Assembly (NCBI RefSeq): GCF_030398385.1
Contig: NZ_JAOAOQ010000011.1
Span: 62,001-126,000, forward strand
DNA: 64,000 bases
Reading direction: 5' to 3'
Origin: Aquibium sp. ELW1220
GTDB lineage: Bacteria; Pseudomonadota; Alphaproteobacteria; Rhizobiales; Rhizobiaceae
Each line of letters starts with the position of its first letter. The stretch's first letter is position 1. The translations under genes were made by a program, and so were the position numbers. Under the pieces are notes generated by a model, which was given only the letters and a program-made list of their open reading frames with translations, did no database searches and was not told the origin of the DNA. Below are positions 11,889 through 19,849 of this stretch, one piece after another.

Positions 11889-12508
11889 GCCTGCCTCCAG
11901 CGCTGCAGCCGGCGCTCGATCCAGGTGAGAAGGAGATCGAAGAACACGGCGATCAGTGCCGTCAGCACGCCGCCGACGATGATCTTCTCCGGCCAGTTCT
12001 GGTCGATGCCCTGCAGGATGATCGCGCCAAGCCCGCCCGCGTCGATGAAGGCGGCAATGGTGGCGATACCGATGACGGTGACGAGCGCGATCCGGATGCC
12101 TGATACGATCAGGGGCAGCGCCAGCGGCAGCTCGATCCGGATGAGGCGCTGCCAGCGGCTGAAGCCCATGCCGTCGGCGGCATCCAGCACCTCGGCGGGA
12201 ACGTTGCGCAGTCCGGTCACCACGTTGCGCAGCAGGATCAGCACGCAATAGGAGGAAAGGCCCGTCAGCGCGGGCTTCATCCCCAGACCCATGATCGGGA
12301 TCAGGAAGGCGAACAGGGCAAGGCTGGGGATGACGAAGATGATGCCGGCAATCGTCAGGAACGTCACGTAGAGGCGCGGGCGGCGCGCGGAGATCACGCC
12401 CAGCACGAGCGCGATGGCGCAGCCGATCAGGACCGACAGGAACGACAGCGTCAGGTGCTGGCCCGCCGCTTCGGCGATCAGACCGAGGTTCTTGTGTGCC
12501 CAGGTCAA
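11885..12508 (-). CDS. ABC transporter permease, OpuCD/OsmW type
   Basis: 207 residues with several membrane helices (segments starting LTLSFLSVLIGCAIALVL, FVIPSLALFAFLIPIM and IIVGGVLTALIAVFFDLLL) and the EAA region VLDAADGMGFSRWQRLIRIELPLA. It pairs with the next permease as a heterodimeric channel. It follows the binding-protein gene by 75 bases, a gap that holds a strong stem-loop. This spacing suggests one transcript with less translation of the membrane components than of the binding protein. Confidence 0.9.
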   Translation of the reverse strand: MTWAHKNLGLIAEAAGQHLTLSFLSVLIGCAIALVLGVISARRPRLYVTFLTIAGIIFVIPSLALFAFLIPIMGLGMKPALTGLSSYCVLILLRNVVTGLRNVPAEVLDAADGMGFSRWQRLIRIELPLALPLIVSGIRIALVTVIGIATIAAFIDAGGLGAIILQGIDQNWPEKIIVGGVLTALIAVFFDLLLTWIERRLQRWRQA

Positions 12509-12542
12509 ATGCGGACCATCATTTCGAAAGAACCCATGGAAG

Positions 12543-12578
12543 GGATTGCCCGCCGCGCCTCATGCGGGCGGGCAATCC
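12543..12578 (-). other. Intercistronic stem-loop after the binding-protein gene
   Basis: A perfect 12-base-pair stem (GGATTGCCCGCC at 12543-12554 with its complement at 12567-12578) and a 12-base loop lie between the binding-protein stop and the first permease start. There is no T-run, so a processing or stabilising hairpin that raises the binding protein relative to the permeases is more likely than a full terminator. Confidence 0.7.
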
Positions 12579-12583
12579 TGCTA

Positions 12584-13465
12584 TCAGAGACCTTCCGCTG
12601 CGAGGAATTCCGCCGCCACCTCGGCCGGCTCCCTGCGGTCGCGCTCGACCGCGGCGTTCATCGCACGCATCTTCTCGTTGGTCAGCAACGGCGCGATCCT
12701 GTTGAGCACTTCGGCGATTTTCGGGTTCGCCGCCAGCGCGTCCTGGCGCACCATCGGAACCAGGTAGTAGGGCGGGAACAGGTTCTTGTCATCTTCGAGA
12801 ACGGCGAGCTTGCTGTCCTCGATCTGCCAGTCGGTGGAGAAGCCGAAGGAGACGTCGATCTGCTCGCTGGTCAGCGCGCTGTAGCGGATGCCGAGCTTGG
12901 CGAACTGGACGAACTCCTTGAACTTGATGCCGTAGACCGCCTCGAGCCCGGGCAGGCCGTCCTTGCGCTCGCCAAACGTGCCTTCCGCGCCGAAGGTCAG
13001 GTCCTTGGAGGCGGGGCCGAGGTCGCTGAGGGTCTTGAGGTTGTTGGCCTCGGCGGTCGCCGGCAGGAGGATGATGGCGTAGCCGTTGTTGATGGCCGTC
13101 GGCTCGAGCAGGGTCAGGTTCAGCTCGTTCTCGTAGTACGTCTTGACGTCGGCATAGATCTGGTCGGCGTCGCTCGTCAGCTCACCCTTCACGATCGCCG
13201 CGAGCGCGGTGCCGGTGTATTCCGGGTAGAGGTCGATCTCGCCGCTGGTCAGCGCGGTGTGGGCGATCTGCGTCGCTCCGAGATTGAGGCGCTTCTGGAC
13301 CTCGATGCCTGCCTTTTCCAGCGCCTGCGCATAGATCTCCGCCACGACGAACTGCTCGGTGAAGTTCTTGCTGCCGATCTTTACCGGCTCGGCATGCGCC
13401 GTCATGGCGCCTGCCATCGCGAGCGCTACCGCGAGACCGGTCATCTTCATCTTCGTGGAAATCAT
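12584..13465 (-). CDS. ABC transporter substrate-binding protein, OpuCC/OsmX (OpuAC-like) type
   Basis: 293 residues including an N-terminal signal peptide (MTGLAVALAMAGAMTAHA, then EPVKIG). The mature part opens with KIGSKNFTEQFVVAEIYAQ, the hallmark of the glycine betaine/choline/carnitine-binding family, which cages quaternary amines with aromatic residues. ATG 13465 is preceded by AGGAG about seven bases upstream and is preferred over the upstream frame extension to 13510. It is the first gene of a seven-gene minus-strand operon: binding protein, two permeases, ATPase, short LLM protein, LLM monooxygenase, hydratase. The periplasmic ligand is unknown; related proteins are known to bind betaines and, in EgtU, ergothioneine. 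Confidence 0.92.
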   Translation of the reverse strand: MISTKMKMTGLAVALAMAGAMTAHAEPVKIGSKNFTEQFVVAEIYAQALEKAGIEVQKRLNLGATQIAHTALTSGEIDLYPEYTGTALAAIVKGELTSDADQIYADVKTYYENELNLTLLEPTAINNGYAIILLPATAEANNLKTLSDLGPASKDLTFGAEGTFGERKDGLPGLEAVYGIKFKEFVQFAKLGIRYSALTSEQIDVSFGFSTDWQIEDSKLAVLEDDKNLFPPYYLVPMVRQDALAANPKIAEVLNRIAPLLTNEKMRAMNAAVERDRREPAEVAAEFLAAEGL

Positions 13466-13720
13466 CGTGCACTCCTGATTGAGGATCGGAATTCTGTCAC
13501 AGACTGCCACCCTTTTGCGAGCACCGCCATTTCAATTTGTGCACCGCACGCGCAAAAACGCGTTTCTCGTCGAACGATTGCAAGAATCTGTTTCGGCCGG
13601 AAGCGCAGGATGCGCAAGAATCTTGCTGCAGTGGACGCTGGTCCCGCCGTCGCCTCGATCCGACACGGCGCTGCGGGTCGTTGTGGCGCCCGGGTTGCCT
13701 GATCCCCGCGGTCCTGCGCG
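13466..13720 (-). promoter_or_regulatory. Promoter/operator region of the osmoprotectant-type ABC/LLM operon
   Basis: 255 bases without a gene, upstream of the binding-protein start. It contains a perfect interrupted palindrome GCAAGA-A-TCTTGC at 13614-13626, and the ten-base sequence GCAAGAATCT recurs in the same orientation at 13580-13589, 34 bases away. This looks like a two-site operator. No regulator gene adjoins it. I could not place -35 and -10 boxes with confidence. Confidence 0.5.
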
Positions 13721-14584
13721 TCAGGTCGTCGCGCGCAGCAGAAGGACATTCTCTGCGGTCTCGCCCGCGCGGCGATAGCCCTTGTCGGCCAGGGCGGCGA
13801 GGCAATCGCGCTGCCAGAGCGTCGACAGCACGGTCTCGATCAGGATCGCCTTCGGCCAGAGGTATTCGGGCGCCTGTTCGAAGAGCGGCAGCAGGGCGCG
13901 GTCCTCGAAGCCCTCGACGTCGATCTTCAGGAGATCGACCGCCGCGATGCCTTCCTCGGCGAGGATGGCGGCCAGGGGCGCGACGGGCACGGCCTGCGAG
14001 CCACGCACCGCACCGGCGCCTTCGCGCAGCAGCGAGGCATGACCGATGTTGCCGCCGCCGTCGGAGTAGAGCTCCATCGTGCCGACCTCGCCGGCGATGG
14101 CGAGGTTCTTCGCGAGGACACCCGTCACGCGGTTGGCTGCGAGATTGTAGGCGAGCTTGGCGAAGGTGCGCGGGTGCGGCTCGAAGGCGAGCACGCGCGC
14201 GCCTTGACCGGCCCTCGTTGCCACGTAAAGGGCGTAGGTGCCGACATTGGCGCCGATGTCGACGAACACCATGTCCGGCTTCAACAGGGCGGCGATGAGC
14301 GCGTGTTCCTCGGCCTCCGGGAGTTCGCCACAGCCGACCAGCATGCGGTCGTCGCGATTCTCCGCCGGATAGGCACGGAAGGCGATGCCGCTCGCGGTGA
14401 CGTCGAAAGGACCCGCGCAGCGCTTCGCGAAATGCTTGCGGATCGCCTTGCGCCGGGGCTGGGGGATGTCGCCCGAAACGGTCAGTGCCCAGACAAGGCG
14501 CGCGAAGCGGCTGGGCGCACGCTCTCCGAAGGCGGTGGCCGCATCGATCGGCGTGAGGGGCAGGGGCATGCTGGCCGGGTTCAT
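13721..14584 (-). CDS. FkbM-family methyltransferase
   Basis: 287 residues. The family are S-adenosylmethionine-dependent O-methyltransferases acting on sugars, polyketides or glycolipids. The SAM-binding motif is VFVDIGANVGTYALYVA (near base 14260), followed by VLAFEPHPRTFAKLAYNL and the conserved LLKIDVEGFEDRAL block near base 13920. ATG 14584 (MNPASMPL) is preferred; ATG 14566 is possible, and the frame is open to 14647, which would overlap the upstream channel gene. It lies 10 bases downstream of the MscS-type gene on the same strand, so it may be co-transcribed. No sugar-biosynthesis neighbour identifies its acceptor. Confidence 0.88.
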   Translation of the reverse strand: MNPASMPLPLTPIDAATAFGERAPSRFARLVWALTVSGDIPQPRRKAIRKHFAKRCAGPFDVTASGIAFRAYPAENRDDRMLVGCGELPEAEEHALIAALLKPDMVFVDIGANVGTYALYVATRAGQGARVLAFEPHPRTFAKLAYNLAANRVTGVLAKNLAIAGEVGTMELYSDGGGNIGHASLLREGAGAVRGSQAVPVAPLAAILAEEGIAAVDLLKIDVEGFEDRALLPLFEQAPEYLWPKAILIETVLSTLWQRDCLAALADKGYRRAGETAENVLLLRATT

Positions 14585-14594
14585 CCGTTCGTCG

Positions 14595-17078
14595 TCAAAG
14601 GGCACCGGCAACGGTCTTGCCGGCGTCGGCCGCCAAGGCCTGGGCATCGTCTATCACGGCCCTGACCGATCCGGTGATCGCCTCCTTCTGCTCCCGGGTC
14701 AACTCCTCCGACTTCTGGCCGTCGGCCAGTCGCACCGTCACCTCGCGGTGGGCGAAGCGGATGCCCTCCATGCTGAAGACCTCTCGAATGGCGGCGTAGA
14801 CGACCTTGCGGGTGACGAACTGGTCGCCCGGCCGCGTCATGAACTTGACGCGGATGATCATGGCCGAATCCTCCATGGCATAGACGCCCTGCGACTTCAG
14901 CGGCTGCAGGAAGAGATGCCCGACGACGGGATCCTCGAGCAGACGGGCTCCGATCTTCTTGACCAGCTTGCGCACCTTTTCCACGTCGGTGTCGTAGGTC
15001 AGGCGCAATGGCAGCTTCATCATCACCCAGTCGCGCGAGTAGTTGGTCAGCTGCGTGATCTCGCCGAACGGGACAGTGTGGACTGCACCGAGATGGTGGC
15101 GCAGCTGGAAGGAGCGCATCGAGATCTTCTCCACAACGCCCTTGACCGAGCCCACCTCGATGTACTCGCCCTTGCGGAAGGCGTCGTCGACCAGGAAGAA
15201 GGCGCCCGAGAAGATGTCGCGGATCAGGGTCTGGGCGCCGAAGCCGACGGCGATGCCGATGACGCCCGCACCGGCGAAGAGCGGACCGACGTCGACGCCG
15301 AGATTGGCCAGAACCACCATCGTGCCGAAGACCGCCAGCAGCGAGACGATGACGTTGCGGAAGATCGGCAGCAGCGTGGCCAGGCGCGACTGGCTCTTGC
15401 CGCCTTCGCCCTCTCCCTCGCCGGGACTGCTCACCTGGCCGTCGAGCGTTCCGCCTTCTTCCAGAATCTTGTAGTCGATGAAGCCGTTGACCGCGCGGTA
15501 GAAGGAAATGGCGACGATCACCACGAGCAGGATGTCGAGCGCGGCCGCAACCGGATGTCCTCCCTCGCGGCCGAGGTCGAGCCCCCACAGCCGGGCGAGC
15601 TCACCGGCGCAGACGACGAGAATGGTCGCCTGGATCGTGTTCTGGAAGAATACCTTGAAGGCGGGAAAATAGGGCCGGGTCTGGGTCGAGGGCGCCTGAA
15701 CCGGCGCCATGACGGTCATTTCGTCGCCGTCCTCCAGCATGTCGCGCACGTCCTCGTTCATCTCGGACATGAGCTCCTTGGACGCCTGGGCACGCCTCCA
15801 GGCGCGCCGCTCCGCCTGCTGCTTGAGGAGCTGACGCCTGCGGTGGGAGGCGGCGCGGCGCTCGTAGACGATCTCGAGCAGATAGGCTGCGATCGCGTAG
15901 GCGAAGATGCCCGCGACGAAGACGATGATCGGTGCGAGCACGGGAACGTAGCCGCCGGGCAGGCCGAGCGTCAGCCGGACCGAGCTGACGAGCCAGGCGA
16001 GGATCAGGTAGACGATCGTCAGGGGCAGCGCCGCGGCGGCGAAGACGCGATTGAGAAACGGCGCCTTCTGCGGGTCGTCTGCCCCGAGGATGACGCCCGC
16101 CAGTTCGCGGCGGTGGACGATCGCCAGCGTTCCCATCATCCCCGCACAGAGCAGCATTCCGAGAATGAAGGCGAGGTTCTGGGCGTCCAGGTTCACGGCC
16201 ACCATCGACATGTCGGTGACGCTGCCGGGCGGATTGAGAATGAGGATCCAACGGCACAGCCCGAGCACGATCGCGCCGACCGACAGCATGACCGCCCAAT
16301 GGTTGAACAGCCTCTGCGCGGCCTCGTTCGACAGCCTGACGAGGCGATGGGCAGGAGAATTGGGAGCGAAGAAGTTCCAGAATATCACCGACCGCAGGAT
16401 GCGATAGACCACATAGGTCGAGACGACGACGAAGATCGTGTCGCGCGACGGTTTGTGCCCGGAATCGAAGATAATCGCCACGAGCACGGCGGTGACGAAC
16501 ATGATGCCGGCGCTGAGCAGCATCCAGCCGGCGCGGAACAGGATGTAGCCGAGCTTGCGCGACAGAACGGTCTCGTCCTCGCGATAGAGATGGCTGAAAT
16601 GACCGCGCGCCCAGCGCGTGACCTGCCAGAAGACGAGCCGGCCAGCCACCAGACCTCCGACCGCCGTGGCGAGCGCGATCAGCAGCCAGAGAGCCGTTCC
16701 GTCCGGGCTCGCCCCCTTCAGCGCCTCCGGAAGGTAGTCGACATAGATCAGCGAATTCGCGACCATTCGCTTCAGGCTTTCGCGTGCCTTCAGCAGGCTC
16801 TCGCTGGAGAGCGCCATCGCCATCGGCATCTCCGGCGCCCCTGCCTGCGGGCCACCGCCGGGCTGCATGATGATGACGGTGGAGCCGTCACGTTCCGCCT
16901 GCTGCAGGAGCGCCTCGAAACCGGACGAGCCCTGGGCCTCCGCGGGTTTGGCCTGCGTCAGGATCTTGAGCGGTACCTGCGCCTGCGCCGAAGGGACCAA
17001 GGCGGCGGAGAGGACGGCCATGACGGCGAGCGCCAACAGCCGAGGACAAGCACGCATCAGTCTCGCCATGGCAGCCAT
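14595..17078 (-). CDS. Large MscS-family mechanosensitive ion channel
   Basis: 827 residues, much larger than E. coli MscS (286) and in the size range of YbiO-like members. It has a signal peptide (LLALAVMAVLSAALVPSAQAQ), a periplasmic N-terminal part, about ten membrane helices, then the pore helix and beta domain: VIGIAVGFGAQTLIRDIFSG (near base 15220), VDDAFRKGEYIEVG and PFGEITQLTNYSRDW. It should sit in the inner membrane and release solutes on hypo-osmotic shock. ATG 17078 has GGGAG about six bases upstream; the frame stays open to 17603 across the divergent phosphatase gene, which is spurious. A second paralogue lies at 29786-32149. Confidence 0.92.
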   Translation of the reverse strand: MAAMARLMRACPRLLALAVMAVLSAALVPSAQAQVPLKILTQAKPAEAQGSSGFEALLQQAERDGSTVIIMQPGGGPQAGAPEMPMAMALSSESLLKARESLKRMVANSLIYVDYLPEALKGASPDGTALWLLIALATAVGGLVAGRLVFWQVTRWARGHFSHLYREDETVLSRKLGYILFRAGWMLLSAGIMFVTAVLVAIIFDSGHKPSRDTIFVVVSTYVVYRILRSVIFWNFFAPNSPAHRLVRLSNEAAQRLFNHWAVMLSVGAIVLGLCRWILILNPPGSVTDMSMVAVNLDAQNLAFILGMLLCAGMMGTLAIVHRRELAGVILGADDPQKAPFLNRVFAAAALPLTIVYLILAWLVSSVRLTLGLPGGYVPVLAPIIVFVAGIFAYAIAAYLLEIVYERRAASHRRRQLLKQQAERRAWRRAQASKELMSEMNEDVRDMLEDGDEMTVMAPVQAPSTQTRPYFPAFKVFFQNTIQATILVVCAGELARLWGLDLGREGGHPVAAALDILLVVIVAISFYRAVNGFIDYKILEEGGTLDGQVSSPGEGEGEGGKSQSRLATLLPIFRNVIVSLLAVFGTMVVLANLGVDVGPLFAGAGVIGIAVGFGAQTLIRDIFSGAFFLVDDAFRKGEYIEVGSVKGVVEKISMRSFQLRHHLGAVHTVPFGEITQLTNYSRDWVMMKLPLRLTYDTDVEKVRKLVKKIGARLLEDPVVGHLFLQPLKSQGVYAMEDSAMIIRVKFMTRPGDQFVTRKVVYAAIREVFSMEGIRFAHREVTVRLADGQKSEELTREQKEAITGSVRAVIDDAQALAADAGKTVAGAL

Positions 17079-17162
17079 GTCCACTCCCTTCGCCCCGCTC
17101 ATTGTCAAGGCTTGCGCCCGTCGATAGGCATGGCATAGCCGTCCGCGATGACAAGATAAATC

Positions 17163-17765
17163 ATGATCAACACCACGTTCTTCCTCGTGAGGCATGGCAG
17201 GACCGCCTGGAACGAGGAAGGGCGTTTCCAGGGCATGGCCGACATACCGCTGTCGCCGGCCGGAAGGGCCGATGCCGAAGCGAACGCGCAGCGACTGGCG
17301 GATCATCTCGCCGACGTGGAGGGAGCAAGGAGTCGTGTGCGCCTCGTCAGTTCGCCGCTTGCCCGATGCATGGAGACGGCGCGCATCCTGGGCCGTCGAC
17401 TCGCAATGCCCGAGAGGTCGATCGAGAGCGACGATCGTCTCGCCGAAGCCGGGTTCGGGCATTGGGAAGGCATGACCACCCACGAGGTGAAGGCGCGATT
17501 TCCCGAGGAACGTCGAGCCCGCAAGGCCGACCGGTGGAATTTCGCCCCGGAGGGCGGCGGGAGCTATGCCGATCTTGATGCCAGAATGAAATTTTTCACA
17601 CACAGTCTCGCCTCCGACGCGTTACCAATAATCGTGACGCACAGCGGAAATCTGCGTGTCATGATCGGGGTGCTAGAGGGACTCGGGAGGGACGAGACGA
17701 TGCGTCGCGCGATACCGCACGACCGCGTCTTTCGCTGGTCGAACGGCCGGCTCGACGAGATCTGA
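17163..17765 (+). CDS. Histidine phosphatase family protein (phosphoglycerate mutase-like)
   Basis: 200 residues, typical of the GpmB/CobC/PhoE-like branch of the superfamily. The catalytic RHGRTAWNEEGRFQG motif is at residues 10-24, with His11 the expected phosphate acceptor. The second core Arg lies in VSSPLARCMETA, the acid residue in LAEAGFGHWEG, and the second His in IVTHSGNLRVM. The short length and lack of transit sequence point to a cytoplasmic phosphomonoesterase rather than glycolytic mutase, but the substrate cannot be read from sequence. It is divergent from the MscS-type gene, with 84 bases between the two starts. Confidence 0.9.
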   Translation: MINTTFFLVRHGRTAWNEEGRFQGMADIPLSPAGRADAEANAQRLADHLADVEGARSRVRLVSSPLARCMETARILGRRLAMPERSIESDDRLAEAGFGHWEGMTTHEVKARFPEERRARKADRWNFAPEGGGSYADLDARMKFFTHSLASDALPIIVTHSGNLRVMIGVLEGLGRDETMRRAIPHDRVFRWSNGRLDEI

Positions 17766-17827
17766 TCGTCGAAATGTAGGTTTGGGGGCATACTTGCAGC
17801 AAATTGAGAATAGGCCTCTTCCGCCTC

Positions 17828-17868
17828 TTGCCGCCGGGAGAGGGAATTGCAAAACTCCCGGCAATTCC
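17828..17868 (+). promoter_or_regulatory. Overlapping alternative hairpins in the leader of the Opp-type operon
   Basis: Two stems that cannot form together. Stem A pairs 17828-17840 (TTGCCGCCGGGAG, with a small bulge) with 17855-17864 (CTCCCGGCAA). Stem B pairs 17843-17850 (GGAATTGC) with 17861-17868 (GCAATTCC). They share 17861-17864. This is the shape of an attenuator or switching leader, about 70 bases before the chosen ATPase start. The frame is open through here from 17804, so a coding explanation is possible. Confidence 0.35.
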
Positions 17869-17938
17869 TCGCCCGGTCAGGCTCTCTGCCGCCGCCGGCC
17901 GCAGGGGCAAGACGGCCGGGCGTAAGAGACCGTCAGGG

Positions 17939-19849
17939 ATGGGACAGATCGACTTGGGCGACAGACGGGACTTGCTGCGTATCGAGGACTTGCGCATCTC
18001 GATCGCGATACAGCAAAGCAGCATCGAGGTTGTGAAGGGCGTCAGCTTCCGGATTCCGGCGGGCAAGACGGTCGCCCTCGTCGGCGAGTCCGGCTCGGGC
18101 AAGTCCATCATCGCCCAGGCGATCCTGGGCATCCTGCCGCGTGTGGCGAAGGTCACCGGCGGAAAGATACGGTTCCGCGACCCTCTCGTCCCCGGCTCCG
18201 ACATCGATATCGCCGCCCTCGATCCCAACAAGGCGGAGATGCGCGAACTGCGCGGCGGGCGCATCGCCATGATCTTCCAGGAGCCGATGACCTCGCTGTC
18301 GCCGCTCCACACGATCGGCAATCAGGTCGAGGAAGCGCTCGTGCTGCACCGCGAGGTGGCCAGGGGCGACGCGCGGTCGCTGACCGAGGACATGCTCAAG
18401 CTCGTCGATTTTCCCGACCCGTCCCGCGCCTACGACATGTATCCGATGGAACTGTCGGGTGGCCTGCGCCAGCGCGCGATGATCGCCATGGCGCTGATCT
18501 GCCGGCCGGCGCTGCTGATCGCCGACGAGCCGACGACGGCGCTGGACGTGACGGTGCAGGCGCAGGTGCTCGGGCTCCTGAAGTCGCTGCAGGCCCGCCT
18601 CGGCATGTCGCTGCTTCTGATCACGCACGATCTCGGCGTCGTCGCCAACATGGCCGACGAGGTGGTGGTGATCTATCACGGCAAGATCCTGGAAGCAGGG
18701 CCGCTGAAGGATATCTTCACGAATCCGGGCCATGCCTACACGCGCGCGCTGATGAAGGCGGTACCGGATCTCGACATGGAGCGCGGCGAGAAACTGGTCG
18801 CCTTGCGCGAGATCGACAAGGTGATCCCCGGCTCGATGCGCCGGGCAAGCGAAGGGCGCTGCTCTTCCGACAAGCCGCTGCTCACCGTGCGCAACCTCCA
18901 GAAGACCTACACCATCAAGTCGGGAAGCTGGTTCGGCGGGCAGAACCGCCAGATCCATGCCGTCAACGGGGTGTCCTTCGACGTGCGGCGCGGCGAGTGC
19001 TTCGGCATCGTGGGCGAGAGCGGCTGCGGCAAGTCGTCCGTCAGCAAGCTCATCATGCGCGCGACAGAGGCGGACGGCGGAGAGATCCTGTTCGACAATG
19101 GCGAAGTGAACTGCGACGTCCGCAAACTCCACGGCCGCGCCCTGAAGGAGTTCCGCAAGCGCATCCAGATCGTCTTCCAGGATCCCTTCGGATCCCTGAG
19201 CCCGCGTTCGACCATCCTGAACACGCTGCGCGAGCCGCTCGAGATTCACCGGCAGGGCGGGGCGCGCGAGATCACCCAGACGGCCGCCGACCTGATGGCC
19301 ATGGTGGGACTGCAGACCAGCCACCTCAATCGCTACCCGCACTCGTTTTCCGGCGGTCAGCGGCAGCGCATCGGCATCGCCCGCGCACTCGCGCTCGCGC
19401 CCGATCTCCTCATCTGCGACGAGCCGGTCTCCGCACTCGACGTCTCGGTGCAGGCGCAGATTCTCAACCTGTTGAAATCGTTGCAGGACGAGCTGTCGCT
19501 GACGATGGTTTTCATCTCGCACAACCTCGCGGTGGTGAAGTACATCGCCGACCGCATCGCCGTGATGCGGCGCGGACGGATCGTCGAGATCGCCGATTGC
19601 GAGACGCTATTTGCCCGTCCGATGCACCCCTATACGCAGAAGCTCCTGAGCGCGGTTCCGAGCGTCAACCTGGACCGCAAGCTCGACTTTACCGCCCAGG
19701 GCGGGGACGAATCCGATCCGAGCGACCATTGGCCGCCGGAATTCCAGAGCTTGGACGGCGACGGGAGGGATCTGTCGCTCGTTCAGGTCGGCGAAGGACA
19801 CCTCGTCCTGGCGCGCGACATGCCATCCCGTGAAAGGATCTACGCATGA
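17939..19849 (+). CDS. ABC transporter with two fused ATPase domains, Opp/Dpp/YejF type
   Basis: 636 residues holding two complete nucleotide-binding domains in one chain. Domain 1 has GESGSGKS (about residues 49-56), LSGGLRQRAM and LLIADEPTTALD; domain 2 has GESGCGKSS, FSGGQRQRIG and LLICDEPVSALD. Each is followed by an oligopeptide-type C-terminal extension (HAYTRALMKAVP; HPYTQKLLSAVP). It energises the importer encoded next: binding protein, then two permeases, in the order ATPase-SBP-permease-permease. ATG 17939 is preferred because homology begins a few residues later; an earlier frame start at 17804 would run through the paired hairpins. The stop overlaps the SBP start by four bases. 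Confidence 0.9.
   Translation: MGQIDLGDRRDLLRIEDLRISIAIQQSSIEVVKGVSFRIPAGKTVALVGESGSGKSIIAQAILGILPRVAKVTGGKIRFRDPLVPGSDIDIAALDPNKAEMRELRGGRIAMIFQEPMTSLSPLHTIGNQVEEALVLHREVARGDARSLTEDMLKLVDFPDPSRAYDMYPMELSGGLRQRAMIAMALICRPALLIADEPTTALDVTVQAQVLGLLKSLQARLGMSLLLITHDLGVVANMADEVVVIYHGKILEAGPLKDIFTNPGHAYTRALMKAVPDLDMERGEKLVALREIDKVIPGSMRRASEGRCSSDKPLLTVRNLQKTYTIKSGSWFGGQNRQIHAVNGVSFDVRRGECFGIVGESGCGKSSVSKLIMRATEADGGEILFDNGEVNCDVRKLHGRALKEFRKRIQIVFQDPFGSLSPRSTILNTLREPLEIHRQGGAREITQTAADLMAMVGLQTSHLNRYPHSFSGGQRQRIGIARALALAPDLLICDEPVSALDVSVQAQILNLLKSLQDELSLTMVFISHNLAVVKYIADRIAVMRRGRIVEIADCETLFARPMHPYTQKLLSAVPSVNLDRKLDFTAQGGDESDPSDHWPPEFQSLDGDGRDLSLVQVGEGHLVLARDMPSRERIYA

Noticed and set aside
14385-17138. 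917-codon plus-strand frame opposite the MscS-type gene
   Set aside because: The product is a His/Asp/Glu/Arg-rich antisense translation; the minus-strand gene has a signal peptide, membrane helices and the MscS core.
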